64,000 nt of DNA from Pseudoalteromonas sp. CO133X (GTDB taxonomy: Bacteria; Pseudomonadota; Gammaproteobacteria; Enterobacterales; Alteromonadaceae), in contig SGPE01000030.1 in assembly GCA_004208945.1 (NCBI GenBank), positions 620,001-684,000 on the forward strand, read 5' to 3'. Shown here piece after piece: positions 43,680 through 53,230 of the stretch. Position 1 is the stretch's first letter. Every line of letters starts with the position of its first letter. A program made the translations under genes and the position numbers. A model generated the notes under the pieces. That model was not told the DNA's origin, searched no databases, and saw nothing but the letters and a program-made list of their open reading frames with translations.

Positions 43680-44167
43680 GTAATAAAAACTCAGATTTGT
43701 TAAATTGCCAATACCTATAGTTATAGTTATAGATAATTTTATCTTTAACTAAACAATGTCACGCTGTTTTAGATCAAAGCGAGTTACATCAGTATAGTTT
43801 TAATACTGTTATTTACAATTTAAGGGTACACTTAAAACAACAAATTATTTATTACACTTTATTACAGGACATTGCATTACCAATTACCTAGTGCTACTTT
43901 GAAAAAATGGCATAAAATAAATTAATAAAATGAAAATACTATCAAGTGTGGTAAATATTATTAACCATATTTATTTGCTAGGATTCAGCCAGTATTTGAA
44001 GAGAAAATCACAGAAAAGCTTGCCATGAACAAATTTGAAAAAATATCTTTTCAGATGGAAAATAGCTTGTTATTTCATTCTCGAAAATAAACTTTCGAGA
44101 TCCACGTTTATAGCATTCCAAAAAGTTTTCACTGTTCTTCCCTCATTTTTTAGAGAGGATCTCTAAT
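43680..44167. promoter_or_regulatory. AT-rich divergent gap with an 8-bp inverted repeat
   Basis: This gap of 488 bases has no gene I can support. It contains the perfect inverted repeat TCTCGAAA/TTTCGAGA at 44079-44100 with a six-base spacer, and a small stem AGAGA/TCTCT at 44152-44164 just before the next start codon, partly covering its ribosome site. Both are candidate regulatory sites; nothing else stands out. Confidence 0.45.
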
Positions 44168-44683
44168 ATGAAAAATTATATTGAGACTATTTTAAATTTT
44201 TTAACAGAAATAAAAATAGCTTATGAAATGACTGACCTTAAAAATAAAACCCTTTTACCTGGGTTATTTATTCAAAATGGAATTCTTCAAATAGATATAA
44301 ATAAGCTTAAGTATCCCGGAGATATTTTACACGAGGCAGGCCATATCGCTGTGTGCGAACCTATTTTTCGCGAGCAGCTAACGGGTGATGTTTACAAAAA
44401 TGGCCTATCGATTAAGAGAGAGCCTCAAGCAATGCATGGTGAAGAAATCGCCGCTACAGCTTGGTCAGTTGCTGCAGTAAAATATTTAGGCTTACCTATG
44501 GAGCTCATTTTCCATGAAAAATCTTACAAAGGATCTGCACAAAACCTTTTCGATTTATTTGAAAATGGCGGATTGTTTGGTCAACCGTTATTGCAAGCGT
44601 GGGACATGACTTGCCCAAACTCTGGCTTTCCAATTATGCGAGAATGGATAAGAAAAACAAGATGGATTAATTCGCTTTCTTAA
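44168..44683 (+). CDS. Small HEXXH-motif protein of unknown function
   Basis: This 171-residue cytoplasmic protein has DILHEAGHIAV near residue 57, the HExxH zinc-protease motif, and HGEEIAATAWSVAA about 35 residues later that could supply a third ligand. The remainder is helical with a W-rich end. I do not recognise a named family. It may be a small metallopeptidase or an inactive metal-binding protein. It stands alone, divergent from the five-gene cluster. The ribosome site is GAGAGGA at 44153-44159, within a small hairpin. Confidence 0.75.
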   Translation: MKNYIETILNFLTEIKIAYEMTDLKNKTLLPGLFIQNGILQIDINKLKYPGDILHEAGHIAVCEPIFREQLTGDVYKNGLSIKREPQAMHGEEIAATAWSVAAVKYLGLPMELIFHEKSYKGSAQNLFDLFENGGLFGQPLLQAWDMTCPNSGFPIMREWIRKTRWINSLS

Positions 44684-44815
44684 TGAGCGACTAGGCGCTT
44701 AGTAAAGAGCTAGCTTCTAAAAAAACACTTTATAATAATGGACTTATAGTGTTTGAGCTGGCTCTGCCACATATCAGACAAAGCCACAACAAAGCTCTTT
44801 TAAACTAAACGAGCC

Positions 44816-45946
44816 TTATTTTTCCCAAGCAGAGAGTACATCTTTCACCAACTCATAGCGCCATGAGTTAAAAAGGTCTGGCTTTGACGCAGCTTTACGT
44901 TCTTCATCATCGAGCTTCCAATTCCAGCTGATAAGTTGATTAATTTGTTTTTTAGAGGCTAATACATCTTCAGGAATACCCTGCTCTTTTGCAGCTTTAG
45001 TAATTTTTTGTTTAATATCTTTAGCGGCTTTTTTGTATGCCGGAAAATCAATTAAACGTTTTAATTGAGCTGGTTGCTCGCTTACAGGGATGGCTTTACC
45101 ACGTTCAATACATTTTAAAATTTCGACGCCAGAGCGGTTAACTTCCATCGACTCAACACCTGGGACACGGCGAAGTGCATTTAAGCTTGTTGGCTTACGT
45201 TTGGCAATTTCGACCATGTTATGCTCTTTTACCACAAAGTTAAGAGCAAGGTTTTTGCGCTCTGCTTTTTCACGTCGCCATGCAGCAAGTTCGCGTAATA
45301 CAGCTAAATCATGCGGTCGTAATTGCCATGCATTTTTAATGTCTTTGTAAAGCTGCTCTGCAGGGGTTTGATAGGCACGTTTTTGCGCAACTAACTCGCT
45401 TTCACTGAGCACTATGTCAAAAAAGCCAGCTTCATCAATTTGTTTTTTGATAATTTCAAAACAAGGCAGTAAATGATACGTATCGGCAGCGGCGTAATCT
45501 AGCTGTTTTTCTGTGAGTGGACGTTGTAACCAGTTAGTGCGCGATTCACTTTTATCAATTTCGATATCAAGCAACTCTCTCACCATGTGCGCAAAGCCCA
45601 TGCAATTGCCATGTCCTAAAATTTGCAGTGCAAATTGGGTATCAAACAGCGGCGTTGGTACAAAGCCAGCATACTTTTGAAACACTTCAATATCTTCTGA
45701 TGGTGAATGCAGTACTTTTAGCACTTCTGGGTTTTTAAGTACTTGCCAAAAATCAAAAAGCGACAACTCAGCCAGTGGGTCGATTAACGCTAAATGCTCA
45801 CCATCATATACTTGAATAAGTGCAACTTCAGGATACAGTGTGCGACGACGCATAAACTCGGTATCAATTGCCAGTACCGGTTTACCTGTAATTTTTTCTA
45901 CAAAATCATTTAATTGGTTTTGTGTTTCGATCAGTTGATATTGCAC
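44816..45946 (-). CDS. rnd: Ribonuclease D
   Basis: This 376-residue protein has the DEDD 3'-5' exonuclease core: AIDTEFMRRRTLYPEVALIQ, LHSPSEDIEVF, and DYAAADTYHLLP with the final aspartate and tyrosine. Two HRDC-type domains follow in the C-terminal half (ELAAWRREKAERKNLALNFV). It trims tRNA 3' ends. The start is GTG at 45946 with AGGAG before it. Confidence 0.94.
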   Translation of the reverse strand: MQYQLIETQNQLNDFVEKITGKPVLAIDTEFMRRRTLYPEVALIQVYDGEHLALIDPLAELSLFDFWQVLKNPEVLKVLHSPSEDIEVFQKYAGFVPTPLFDTQFALQILGHGNCMGFAHMVRELLDIEIDKSESRTNWLQRPLTEKQLDYAAADTYHLLPCFEIIKKQIDEAGFFDIVLSESELVAQKRAYQTPAEQLYKDIKNAWQLRPHDLAVLRELAAWRREKAERKNLALNFVVKEHNMVEIAKRKPTSLNALRRVPGVESMEVNRSGVEILKCIERGKAIPVSEQPAQLKRLIDFPAYKKAAKDIKQKITKAAKEQGIPEDVLASKKQINQLISWNWKLDDEERKAASKPDLFNSWRYELVKDVLSAWEK

Positions 45947-45966
45947 TTACACTCCTATAGGAAACA

Positions 45967-45992
45967 TAAAAAAGCCGGCTGATGCCGGCTTT
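45967..45992 (-). terminator. Rho-independent terminator after fadD
   Basis: The stem AAAGCCGGC/GCCGGCTTT with a TGAT loop is followed on the minus strand by six T. It lies three bases after the fadD stop and before rnd. Confidence 0.88.
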
Positions 45993-45994
45993 AA

Positions 45995-47656
45995 TTATTT
46001 CTTTTCGTCCTTTAAGGCTCTTCTTAGAATCTTACCAACGTTTGTTTTTGGTAATTCATCTCTAAACTCAACGAGTTTAGGTACCTTATAGTTCGTTAAA
46101 TTATCACGACAGTGCTTTATTATATCTTTTTCAGTTAAAGATTGATCTTTTTTCACAACAAAAACTTTAACTTGTTCACCACTTACCTCATGAGGAACAC
46201 CAATCGCTGCCACTTCAAGCACGCCATCGTGCATTGCAACAACTTCTTCAATCTCATTTGGGAAAACATTAAAGCCAGATACGATAATCATGTCTTTCTT
46301 ACGATCAACAATATAGAAGAAACCTTCATCATCGTAAGTTGCAATATCACCTGTTGCAAACCAACCATCTTTTAAGCATTCGGCTGTTGCATCAGGGCGG
46401 TTATAGTAACCTTGCATAACCTGCGGACCTTTAACCCAAAGCTCACCAGGCTCACCTTTCGCTGCTTCTTCACCATTTTCAAGCATAAGCTTAATATCAG
46501 TGCTTGGTGCAGGTAAACCAATGGAACCATTATAACCTTCAAGGTCGTATGGGCTCACTGTTACAAGTGGAGCACACTCAGTTAAGCCATAACCTTCCAT
46601 TAATTTGGTTTTCGTTACAGCTTGCCATTTTTCAGCAACGGGGCGCTGTACCGCCATACCACCGCCAAGTGACATTTTTAAGCTTGAGAAATCAAGTTCA
46701 GCAAAGCCTGGGGTATTTAGTAAACCGTTAAATAGCGTATTTACACCCGTTACCGCAGTAAATTTGTGTTGTGCTAACTCTTTTACAAAACCAGGCATAT
46801 CGCGAGGGTTAGTAATAAGCACGTTCAAACCACCGTATTTCATAAAGGTTAAGCAGTTCGCAGTCAGTGCAAAGATGTGGTAAAGCGGCAGTGCCGTAAT
46901 AACCACTTCTTTGCCTCGCTCAAGAACAGTATCTAAACAGCCCGAAACTTGTTCAAGGTTACCAACCATGTTGCCATGCGACAGCATTGCGCCTTTTGAT
47001 ACACCCGTTGTACCACCTGTGTATTGTAAAAACGCTAAATCGTTTAAATCTACATCAGGCTTTTTATAGCTTGCTTCATCACCTGCCAATGCATCTGAAA
47101 ACTTGATTACATCTGGTAGTGAGTAACTTGGCACCATTTTTTTGATGTGTTTAACAACAAAGTTAACAATGTGCTTTTTAAGACCACCTACCATATCACC
47201 CACTTGGGTAACAACAATGTGTTTAACATTGGTTTTTGGAAGGGCTTTTTCTAGAGTATCGGCAAAGTTGGCAAGAATGAAAATTGCTGCTGACTCTGAG
47301 TCATTTAACTGATGCTCTAATTCACGCACGGTATAAAGTGGATTGACATTAACCACCACACAGCCAGCACGAAGAATACCTAAAATAGTCACAGGCGTTT
47401 GTAGTAAGTTCGGCATCATCACCGCTACTTTATCGCCTTTTTTTAGACCAAGGTCGTTTTGAATATACGATGCTACACGTTTTGTAGCACTGTCTAGCTC
47501 ACTGTAGGTCAACTCTTTACCCATGTTGGTAAAGGCTGGAAGGTCACTATAGTCAGCAAAACTTTTTTCAAACAAGTCGAGTAACGAGTGATAATGCTCA
47601 GGGTCGATTGTTTCAGGCATACCTTCTGGGTAGCGCTTAAGCCAGATTTTTTCCAC
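45995..47656 (-). CDS. fadD: Long-chain acyl-CoA synthetase
   Basis: This 553-residue AMP-forming ligase has the P-loop-like YTGGTTGVSKGAMLSHGN, the GYGLTECAP motif, the hinge region with TGDIATYDDEGFFYIVDRKK and the C-terminal lysine in PKTNVGKILRRAL. It activates fatty acids to acyl-CoA for beta-oxidation at the inner membrane. The length is that of FadD. It is upstream of rnd, as in several gammaproteobacteria. Confidence 0.93.
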   Translation of the reverse strand: MEKIWLKRYPEGMPETIDPEHYHSLLDLFEKSFADYSDLPAFTNMGKELTYSELDSATKRVASYIQNDLGLKKGDKVAVMMPNLLQTPVTILGILRAGCVVVNVNPLYTVRELEHQLNDSESAAIFILANFADTLEKALPKTNVKHIVVTQVGDMVGGLKKHIVNFVVKHIKKMVPSYSLPDVIKFSDALAGDEASYKKPDVDLNDLAFLQYTGGTTGVSKGAMLSHGNMVGNLEQVSGCLDTVLERGKEVVITALPLYHIFALTANCLTFMKYGGLNVLITNPRDMPGFVKELAQHKFTAVTGVNTLFNGLLNTPGFAELDFSSLKMSLGGGMAVQRPVAEKWQAVTKTKLMEGYGLTECAPLVTVSPYDLEGYNGSIGLPAPSTDIKLMLENGEEAAKGEPGELWVKGPQVMQGYYNRPDATAECLKDGWFATGDIATYDDEGFFYIVDRKKDMIIVSGFNVFPNEIEEVVAMHDGVLEVAAIGVPHEVSGEQVKVFVVKKDQSLTEKDIIKHCRDNLTNYKVPKLVEFRDELPKTNVGKILRRALKDEKK

Positions 47657-47773
47657 TCTTAGCTCCTGTTTATAATTATATTTTTTAATAACCTTAATCT
47701 AACTAAGGCTGTTTCACAATGGAGTAAATACTCTAATGGTGCAGATAATCCCACATTTGGTGCAATTATACAA

Positions 47774-48625
47774 TTAACTTGCTTTATAGTGCTCAATAAA
47801 TGCATGAATGTGCTCTAAGGTTAATGCAGGATTTTGCATATGGCAATGGTGACCACCAGGTATCTGATGAATTTTCAACTCCTTGTAATATTTACCATAT
47901 GCTTTTAGGTTTTGCTTAACGAACGGGAACCCTTGCTCGCCAAGGATTAGCTGGCATGGTGCCTGAATTTGTTTGATGGTTGCAATACATTGTGCTTCAT
48001 CAAAACGAAAACCTGAGTGATTTTTAAGCTTAGGATCCGTTGTTAAATACCACTTACCTGCTTTCTCGTAACTATTTCTGCTCATCAGTAACTCTGCTTG
48101 TGGGTATTCAAGGTCGCCACTGGCAAGCCTTGCACTAATAATGTGCGCTTTGGACTCAAATGCTCTTGGCCCTTTAGTACTGACTCTTGCTCTATTTAAA
48201 ATTGCTTTACGAAGCTGACTGCTGACATCATTGCTGTTTGTTGTAACGCCCCCGATTCCCTCAATAAAATTCACCGATGCCACTTTTTCAGGGAAGCAGC
48301 TGGCAAAAACGCCAGCAACCATAGCGCCCATTGAATGGCCAACTAAATGCACTTTGCTCACTTCAAGTGACTCAATAAACTTATATACGTCGTCAATATA
48401 GTCAATAAAGTAATAATGGGCATCGTTACTTCGCCAATCAGATAAACCATGGCCAGGGAAGTCTATACAGTACCAAGTATGATTGAGCTTGGCATTCTCT
48501 AACATAGGAATGTAACTGTGTGCATTATCAAGCCAGCCATGTAAGGCAACAACAGCCTCTTCGCCATGGCCAAAGGTTAGGCCACGTAATGTCTGAGTGC
48601 CAGTTTGAAAAGAAAAAGGTTGCAC
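47774..48625 (-). CDS. Alpha/beta hydrolase
   Basis: This 283-residue protein has the nucleophile elbow VHLVGHSMGAMVAG, an oxyanion region ALHGWLDNAHSY, and a late histidine in IPGGHHCHMQNP. It resembles the small serine hydrolases next to fadD in related bacteria. The substrate is unknown. It has no signal peptide. Confidence 0.85.
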   Translation of the reverse strand: MQPFSFQTGTQTLRGLTFGHGEEAVVALHGWLDNAHSYIPMLENAKLNHTWYCIDFPGHGLSDWRSNDAHYYFIDYIDDVYKFIESLEVSKVHLVGHSMGAMVAGVFASCFPEKVASVNFIEGIGGVTTNSNDVSSQLRKAILNRARVSTKGPRAFESKAHIISARLASGDLEYPQAELLMSRNSYEKAGKWYLTTDPKLKNHSGFRFDEAQCIATIKQIQAPCQLILGEQGFPFVKQNLKAYGKYYKELKIHQIPGGHHCHMQNPALTLEHIHAFIEHYKAS

Positions 48626-48735
48626 AATTACTCCTATTTATTAAGCGTTTCAACTTAAAGGCGTTTATTTATCGTCTAGCTAGTATACAATAATCCTCGC
48701 AGTATAAATAAGGGCACAATAATAAGGTTACATCA

Positions 48736-50025
48736 ATGAAATTAAAATTAAGTCTTTTAGCATTATTATGCTCAGCAGGCTCAGTAATGGCTGAATCAGC
48801 ACCAAAAAACATTATTTACATGATTGGTGATGGTATGGGCCCAGCATATACAACTGCATATCGTTACTTTAAAGATGATCCAAATACTAAAGTTGTTGAC
48901 CCAACTGTTTTCGATACGATTTTACGTGGTATGGCGCACACTTATCCTGACGATCATACTTATGTAACTGACAGCGCAGCAGGTGCAACAGCGCTTAGCA
49001 GTGGTCATAAAAGTTATAATGGCGCAATTGCTGTTGATACTGATAAAAAACCGGTAAAAACCATGCTTGAAGTTGCTAAAGAGCGCGGTATGACAACAGC
49101 ACTTGTGGCAACATCACAAATCAACCACGCAACTCCAGCAAGCTTTGCCTCACATAACGAATCACGCCGTAACTACGACGAGATTGCTAACGACTATATC
49201 GATAACAAAATCGCAGGTAAATTACCGGTTGATTTAATGTTAGGTGGCGGCACTAAATATTATGTTCGTGAAGACCGTAATCTAGTTGAAGAATTCAAAG
49301 CAGCAGGTTATCAGTACAGCGATGACTTTGCAGCAATGAATGACTTAAAACAAGTTCCAGCACTTGGTTTATTCGCTGAAGTGGGCTTGCCTTTTGCACT
49401 TGACGAAAATCCGACTCGTCTTACGCAAATGACAACTAAAGCGCTTGATTTACTTGATGGTCAAAACGACAAAGGCTTCTTTGTGATGATCGAAGGCAGC
49501 CAAATTGACTGGTGTGGTCATGCAAACGACATCGCATGTGCAATGGGCGAAATGGATGACTTTGCTAAATCGATTGAACAAGCAAAAGCGTATGTAGATA
49601 AAAACCCTGATACCCTGCTTGTTATCACTGCCGATCACTCAACAGGTGGTTTAACGCTGGGTGCTCATGGTCAATATAAGTGGGAAACTGACGTTGTTAA
49701 GGGTGTAAAAGCAACGGCGGGTACCATCACAAAAGCCTTGCTTGAAAGCGAAGATTTGAAATCGGTATGGCAAAAGTATTCTGATATCGAGTTTACTGAA
49801 GCAAATGCGATTAAGCTCAGCGAAGCGAAGAAAATGGGCAATAAAGCATTAGTACTCGCAGTTAAAGATATCATTAACCATGCCAGCTTCACGGGTTGGA
49901 CTACTGGCGGCCACACCGCTATTGATGTGCAAGTGTTTGCCTATGGTAAACGTGCTGAAGATTTCTACGGCTCGCAAAACAATACTGCGATTGCCGACAA
50001 GCTGATTGATTTTATTAAGCTGTAA
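48736..50025 (+). CDS. phoA: Alkaline phosphatase
   Basis: This 429-residue protein has a signal peptide (ending VMAES around residue 20). The alkaline phosphatase core shows NIIYMIGDGMGPAYTTAYRY, the nucleophile serine in YVTDSAAGATALSSGHKSYN, and metal ligands in IEGSQIDWCGHAND, ITADHSTGGLT and TTGGHTAIDV. It releases phosphate from monoesters in the periplasm. No clear Pho box is seen upstream. A terminator follows. Confidence 0.92.
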   Translation: MKLKLSLLALLCSAGSVMAESAPKNIIYMIGDGMGPAYTTAYRYFKDDPNTKVVDPTVFDTILRGMAHTYPDDHTYVTDSAAGATALSSGHKSYNGAIAVDTDKKPVKTMLEVAKERGMTTALVATSQINHATPASFASHNESRRNYDEIANDYIDNKIAGKLPVDLMLGGGTKYYVREDRNLVEEFKAAGYQYSDDFAAMNDLKQVPALGLFAEVGLPFALDENPTRLTQMTTKALDLLDGQNDKGFFVMIEGSQIDWCGHANDIACAMGEMDDFAKSIEQAKAYVDKNPDTLLVITADHSTGGLTLGAHGQYKWETDVVKGVKATAGTITKALLESEDLKSVWQKYSDIEFTEANAIKLSEAKKMGNKALVLAVKDIINHASFTGWTTGGHTAIDVQVFAYGKRAEDFYGSQNNTAIADKLIDFIKL

Positions 50026-50060
50026 TTTATATACCTTCGAAATACTATCCAATCATAAAA

Positions 50061-50092
50061 AAAAAGCCTAAACATTTTGTTTAGGCTTTTTT
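50061..50092. terminator. Bidirectional terminator after phoA
   Basis: A stem of at least 11 bp (AAGCCTAAACA with TGTTTAGGCTT) is extended by an A-run on the left and a T-run on the right. It lies between converging genes. Confidence 0.9.
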
Positions 50093-50115
50093 GTGAATTC
50101 AATATTAGCAATTAG

Positions 50116-50439
50116 TTAAGCATATACATCAACGCCAATAAGGCTTTGCACTTCGGCGCGACGCTCTAAGTTAGCAAATTCCGTATAGGTTGAAATTGCA
50201 CGGCTTATTTTTGGGTTGCTTGGTTTGTCATAAATTGTTTGCTGATAGTTTTGCGACTCAGCTTTAAACTTATCGGCAATAACAACAGCTTGAGGACTCG
50301 ATTTAACATACTCTGTCGACGATTTTTGCTCAGCCGTTCGATCTGGTATCGCCTTAGACGTATCAGTAACGGTATTTTTACGGCTATATTGACCAGGGAT
50401 GTCACCGGTATAAAAGCCTGAGCCAATAGGTAAAGTCAA
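50116..50439 (-). CDS. Small protein of unknown function
   Basis: This 107-residue polar, probably disordered protein has no signal peptide. It has conserved-looking ends: MTLPIGSGFYTGDIPGQYSR at the start and NLERRAEVQSLIGVDVYA at the end. I do not recognise a family. It precedes a terminator and follows tsaB on the same strand. Confidence 0.7.
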   Translation of the reverse strand: MTLPIGSGFYTGDIPGQYSRKNTVTDTSKAIPDRTAEQKSSTEYVKSSPQAVVIADKFKAESQNYQQTIYDKPSNPKISRAISTYTEFANLERRAEVQSLIGVDVYA

Positions 50440-50515
50440 ACGAGTATTTCCACATCAAACATGACTAAATTATGAGCCATAACTGACGGGCACGCAAGTC
50501 CCGTTGCTCTTTCAA

Positions 50516-51208
50516 TTACTCTCGGCCTGGTAGCTTTTTCCAAGTCACTGTATCACGAACATATTTAGGCTGTGCATTCGCAGCAGTTACCGTTTCACCG
50601 TTAGCAAAAGCAGATTCAACAGAGGCCAGCATGTATTTCGCATCAGGCAATAAGATGTTTTCACACAAGCTTACATTTGCAAGTTCTGTAACAAGCGAAG
50701 GATAGGTCTGCCAACCCGTACCCACCGCTGTTGCAGCCATTTCAGGTAGCGTTAGCAACTCAGGTTTAATAACTTGCTCTTCATCAACAAGTAGCATTAA
50801 GCCATGTTCATTTGCTTTATAGTGAGCGTAATAAATCTCACCCATACGCGCATCAATCGCAGAAAACACATCACGTACTTGATGTTGCTCAAACGCTTGT
50901 TGCGCCATCATCTGTAATGTTGATACCCCAACCAAAGGCAAGCGTGCGGCATAAGCTAAACCTTGTGCAATCGCAACACTTATACGCACGCCCGTGAAGC
51001 TTCCAGGCCCTTGACCAAACCCAATCACATCTAAATCGGTTAATTTACATTCTGCCTTTGCGAGTAACTCATCAATTAAAGGCAAGATCTTTTGGCTGTG
51101 CTGCTGTGGGCACTCTTCAAAATGATGAAATGTTTGCCCTTGATAATGTAGCACCAGCGATAAAGCTTCAGTTGATGCATCTAAGGCAAGAATATTGTGT
51201 TTAATCAT
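50516..51208 (-). CDS. tsaB: tRNA threonylcarbamoyladenosine biosynthesis protein TsaB
   Basis: This 230-residue protein has the ASKHA-fold start MIKHNILALDASTEALSLVL, the family motif GFGQGPGSFTGVRI and a short C-terminal part. It is the scaffold partner of TsaD in t6A modification of tRNA. It lies 10 bases after the YoaA-type helicase gene, the same gene pair as in other gammaproteobacteria. Confidence 0.94.
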   Translation of the reverse strand: MIKHNILALDASTEALSLVLHYQGQTFHHFEECPQQHSQKILPLIDELLAKAECKLTDLDVIGFGQGPGSFTGVRISVAIAQGLAYAARLPLVGVSTLQMMAQQAFEQHQVRDVFSAIDARMGEIYYAHYKANEHGLMLLVDEEQVIKPELLTLPEMAATAVGTGWQTYPSLVTELANVSLCENILLPDAKYMLASVESAFANGETVTAANAQPKYVRDTVTWKKLPGRE

Positions 51209-51218
51209 CTAAGTTACT

Positions 51219-53135
51219 CTAATTGATCTGTTCTAAAAACGCGTTTGCCATTGCTAAATCACGCGTGCGGCGCATGGGTGGCAAACTTTTTAAAAATACT
51301 TGGCCATAATGGCGCGTTACTAAGCGGTTATCGCAAATAACCAGCACACCTTTATCTTTACTATCGCGAATAAGCCGCCCTACTCCTTGCTTTAATGCAA
51401 TCACTGCTTGGGGTAATTGAATATGTGCAAATGGGTCTTTACCTTGCAACTGGCAATCTTGCATTTTTGCTTGCAACAATGGGTCATCCGGCGCGGCAAA
51501 CGGCAATTTATCTATAATAACACAACTTAATGTGCTGCCTCTAACATCCACGCCTTCCCAAAATGAGGCTGTACCGAGTAAAACGGCATTACCATGGCGG
51601 GTAAACTTTTCAAGGATAATGCGCTTTGACATTTGCCCTTGCATATAAACTGGATAATCCATTTGCGTGGTTAAACCTTCCGCCACTAAGTGCATCATGC
51701 GATAACTTGTAAACAGCACAAAGCAGCGACCTTTTGCTGATTTAATCAACTCAAGGGTCAGCTTGATAATAGCATGGGGCATATTATTCGCGTGAGACTC
51801 AGGTAAGTAGCGCGGTAAGCAAAGCAGTGCTTGTTGTTGATAATCAAACGGACTTTCAACAATCATGCTTTGCGTAGGTTTTAAACCAAGGCTAGCGTTA
51901 AAGTGCGCTAATTCGTTATCGACCGATAAAGTCGCCGAGGTAAACACAAAACCTGCACCTGTGTCTTTCATCATTTGCGCAAATTTAGCTGATACATTGA
52001 GCGGTGTAATGTTTACCGTTAAATAGCGGCGAGTTGTCTCATACCAATAGCTATAGCCTGTTTGTGCAGTATCAAATACACGTTCTAACTGACCTTTAAA
52101 AGCGAGTGTACGTTCAAACGGATGCTCTATTTTTTCACTACGATCTAAACATAACTTCAACACTTGATATAAAAAGTCGAGGTCGCTTATCACGCGGTGC
52201 AGTGCTGCACAAATAGCTTTATCGGCCAACTTTTCACGCCAGTCACCGCGACTGCCATCTAAGCCAAACTGCAGACGTAAATCTGCCACGCTAGTTTCTA
52301 ACTTATTGAGGGTTTTACCTAATTGCAGCATATCGGGGATATCTGCACGGTAAATCGCGCGTAAGTCATTGATTAAATCCACCAGCTTTTTAGTACTAAC
52401 ACTTTCACCAAAATAGTCACTGGCAATTTCACTGAGCTGATGAGCCTCATCAAAAATATAGGCATCAGCAGTAGGCATCAATTCAGCAAAACCCGTGTCT
52501 TTCACAGCCATATCAGCAAAAAACAAATGATGGTTGATCACCACCACATCGGCTTCCATCGCATTTAAGCGCGCTTTACGAATATAACAATCTTGAAAAT
52601 CGGGACACTCTTTACCCAAGCAATTATCAGCAGTTGAGCTAACATAAGGCAGTACTTTGGCGTCTTCTTCTATGCCAACACAATCTGCTAAATCGCCAGA
52701 ACGCGTTTCACTGGCAAACTTTGCCACCATCGCCAGTTGATGCATGACATCTGGATCATCTGTTGGTACATGCGCAACGTGCTGACTTAAGCGATAGGTA
52801 CATAAATAATTTGCACGGCCTTTTAATAGGGCTACTTTTTTCGTGGCACTGAGTGCTTTTACTAAATTGGGTAAATCACGATGAAACAACTGTTCTTGCA
52901 GTGCTTTTGAGCCCGTTGAGATGATAGTTTTACCTTTTGATTTTAACGCAGGCGCTAAGTAAGCATAAGTTTTACCTGTACCTGTTCCCGCCTCAACCAC
53001 TAATTGGTGACGTTTTTTCAAGGCATCATCAACCGCAACAGCCATGTCAATTTGTGGCTGTCTTGGAGTGTATCCATCAAGAGAAAGTGCAAGCGGGCCC
53101 GTGGCACTGAAAAGTTGTTTGATAAACTTCGCCAA
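51219..53135 (-). CDS. yoaA: YoaA/DinG-type iron-sulfur DNA helicase
   Basis: This 638-residue superfamily 2 XPD-like helicase has Walker A in VVEAGTGTGKTYAYLAP, the FeS-cluster cysteines (YLCTYR, DCVGIEEDA, NCLGKECPDFQDCY), the DEAH box in YIFDEAHQLSEIA, and the C-terminal motifs VLLGTASFWEGVDVRG and VGRLIRDSKDKG. It unwinds DNA during repair. It is upstream of tsaB with a short gap, the usual neighbourhood of YoaA. Confidence 0.9.
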   Translation of the reverse strand: MAKFIKQLFSATGPLALSLDGYTPRQPQIDMAVAVDDALKKRHQLVVEAGTGTGKTYAYLAPALKSKGKTIISTGSKALQEQLFHRDLPNLVKALSATKKVALLKGRANYLCTYRLSQHVAHVPTDDPDVMHQLAMVAKFASETRSGDLADCVGIEEDAKVLPYVSSTADNCLGKECPDFQDCYIRKARLNAMEADVVVINHHLFFADMAVKDTGFAELMPTADAYIFDEAHQLSEIASDYFGESVSTKKLVDLINDLRAIYRADIPDMLQLGKTLNKLETSVADLRLQFGLDGSRGDWREKLADKAICAALHRVISDLDFLYQVLKLCLDRSEKIEHPFERTLAFKGQLERVFDTAQTGYSYWYETTRRYLTVNITPLNVSAKFAQMMKDTGAGFVFTSATLSVDNELAHFNASLGLKPTQSMIVESPFDYQQQALLCLPRYLPESHANNMPHAIIKLTLELIKSAKGRCFVLFTSYRMMHLVAEGLTTQMDYPVYMQGQMSKRIILEKFTRHGNAVLLGTASFWEGVDVRGSTLSCVIIDKLPFAAPDDPLLQAKMQDCQLQGKDPFAHIQLPQAVIALKQGVGRLIRDSKDKGVLVICDNRLVTRHYGQVFLKSLPPMRRTRDLAMANAFLEQIN

Positions 53136-53192
53136 TAAGATTAAAAGTGGTGGGCAGATTTTACGTAACTGGTTAACCTAGGGCAAGACTAA

Positions 53193-53215
53193 ATGAGGAA
53201 GCAAGGCTTCCTCAT
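53193..53215 (-). terminator. Hairpin after the M28 peptidase gene
   Basis: A perfect 10-bp stem (ATGAGGAAGC with GCTTCCTCAT) and a three-base loop lie 15 bases beyond the peptidase stop. The T-tail on the minus strand is weak (TTAG). Confidence 0.6.
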
Positions 53216-53230
53216 CATTAAAAACATGGG

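Noticed and set aside
48626..48735. A Pho box in front of alkaline phosphatase
   Set aside because: No pair of CTGTCAT-like repeats with the right spacing is found upstream.
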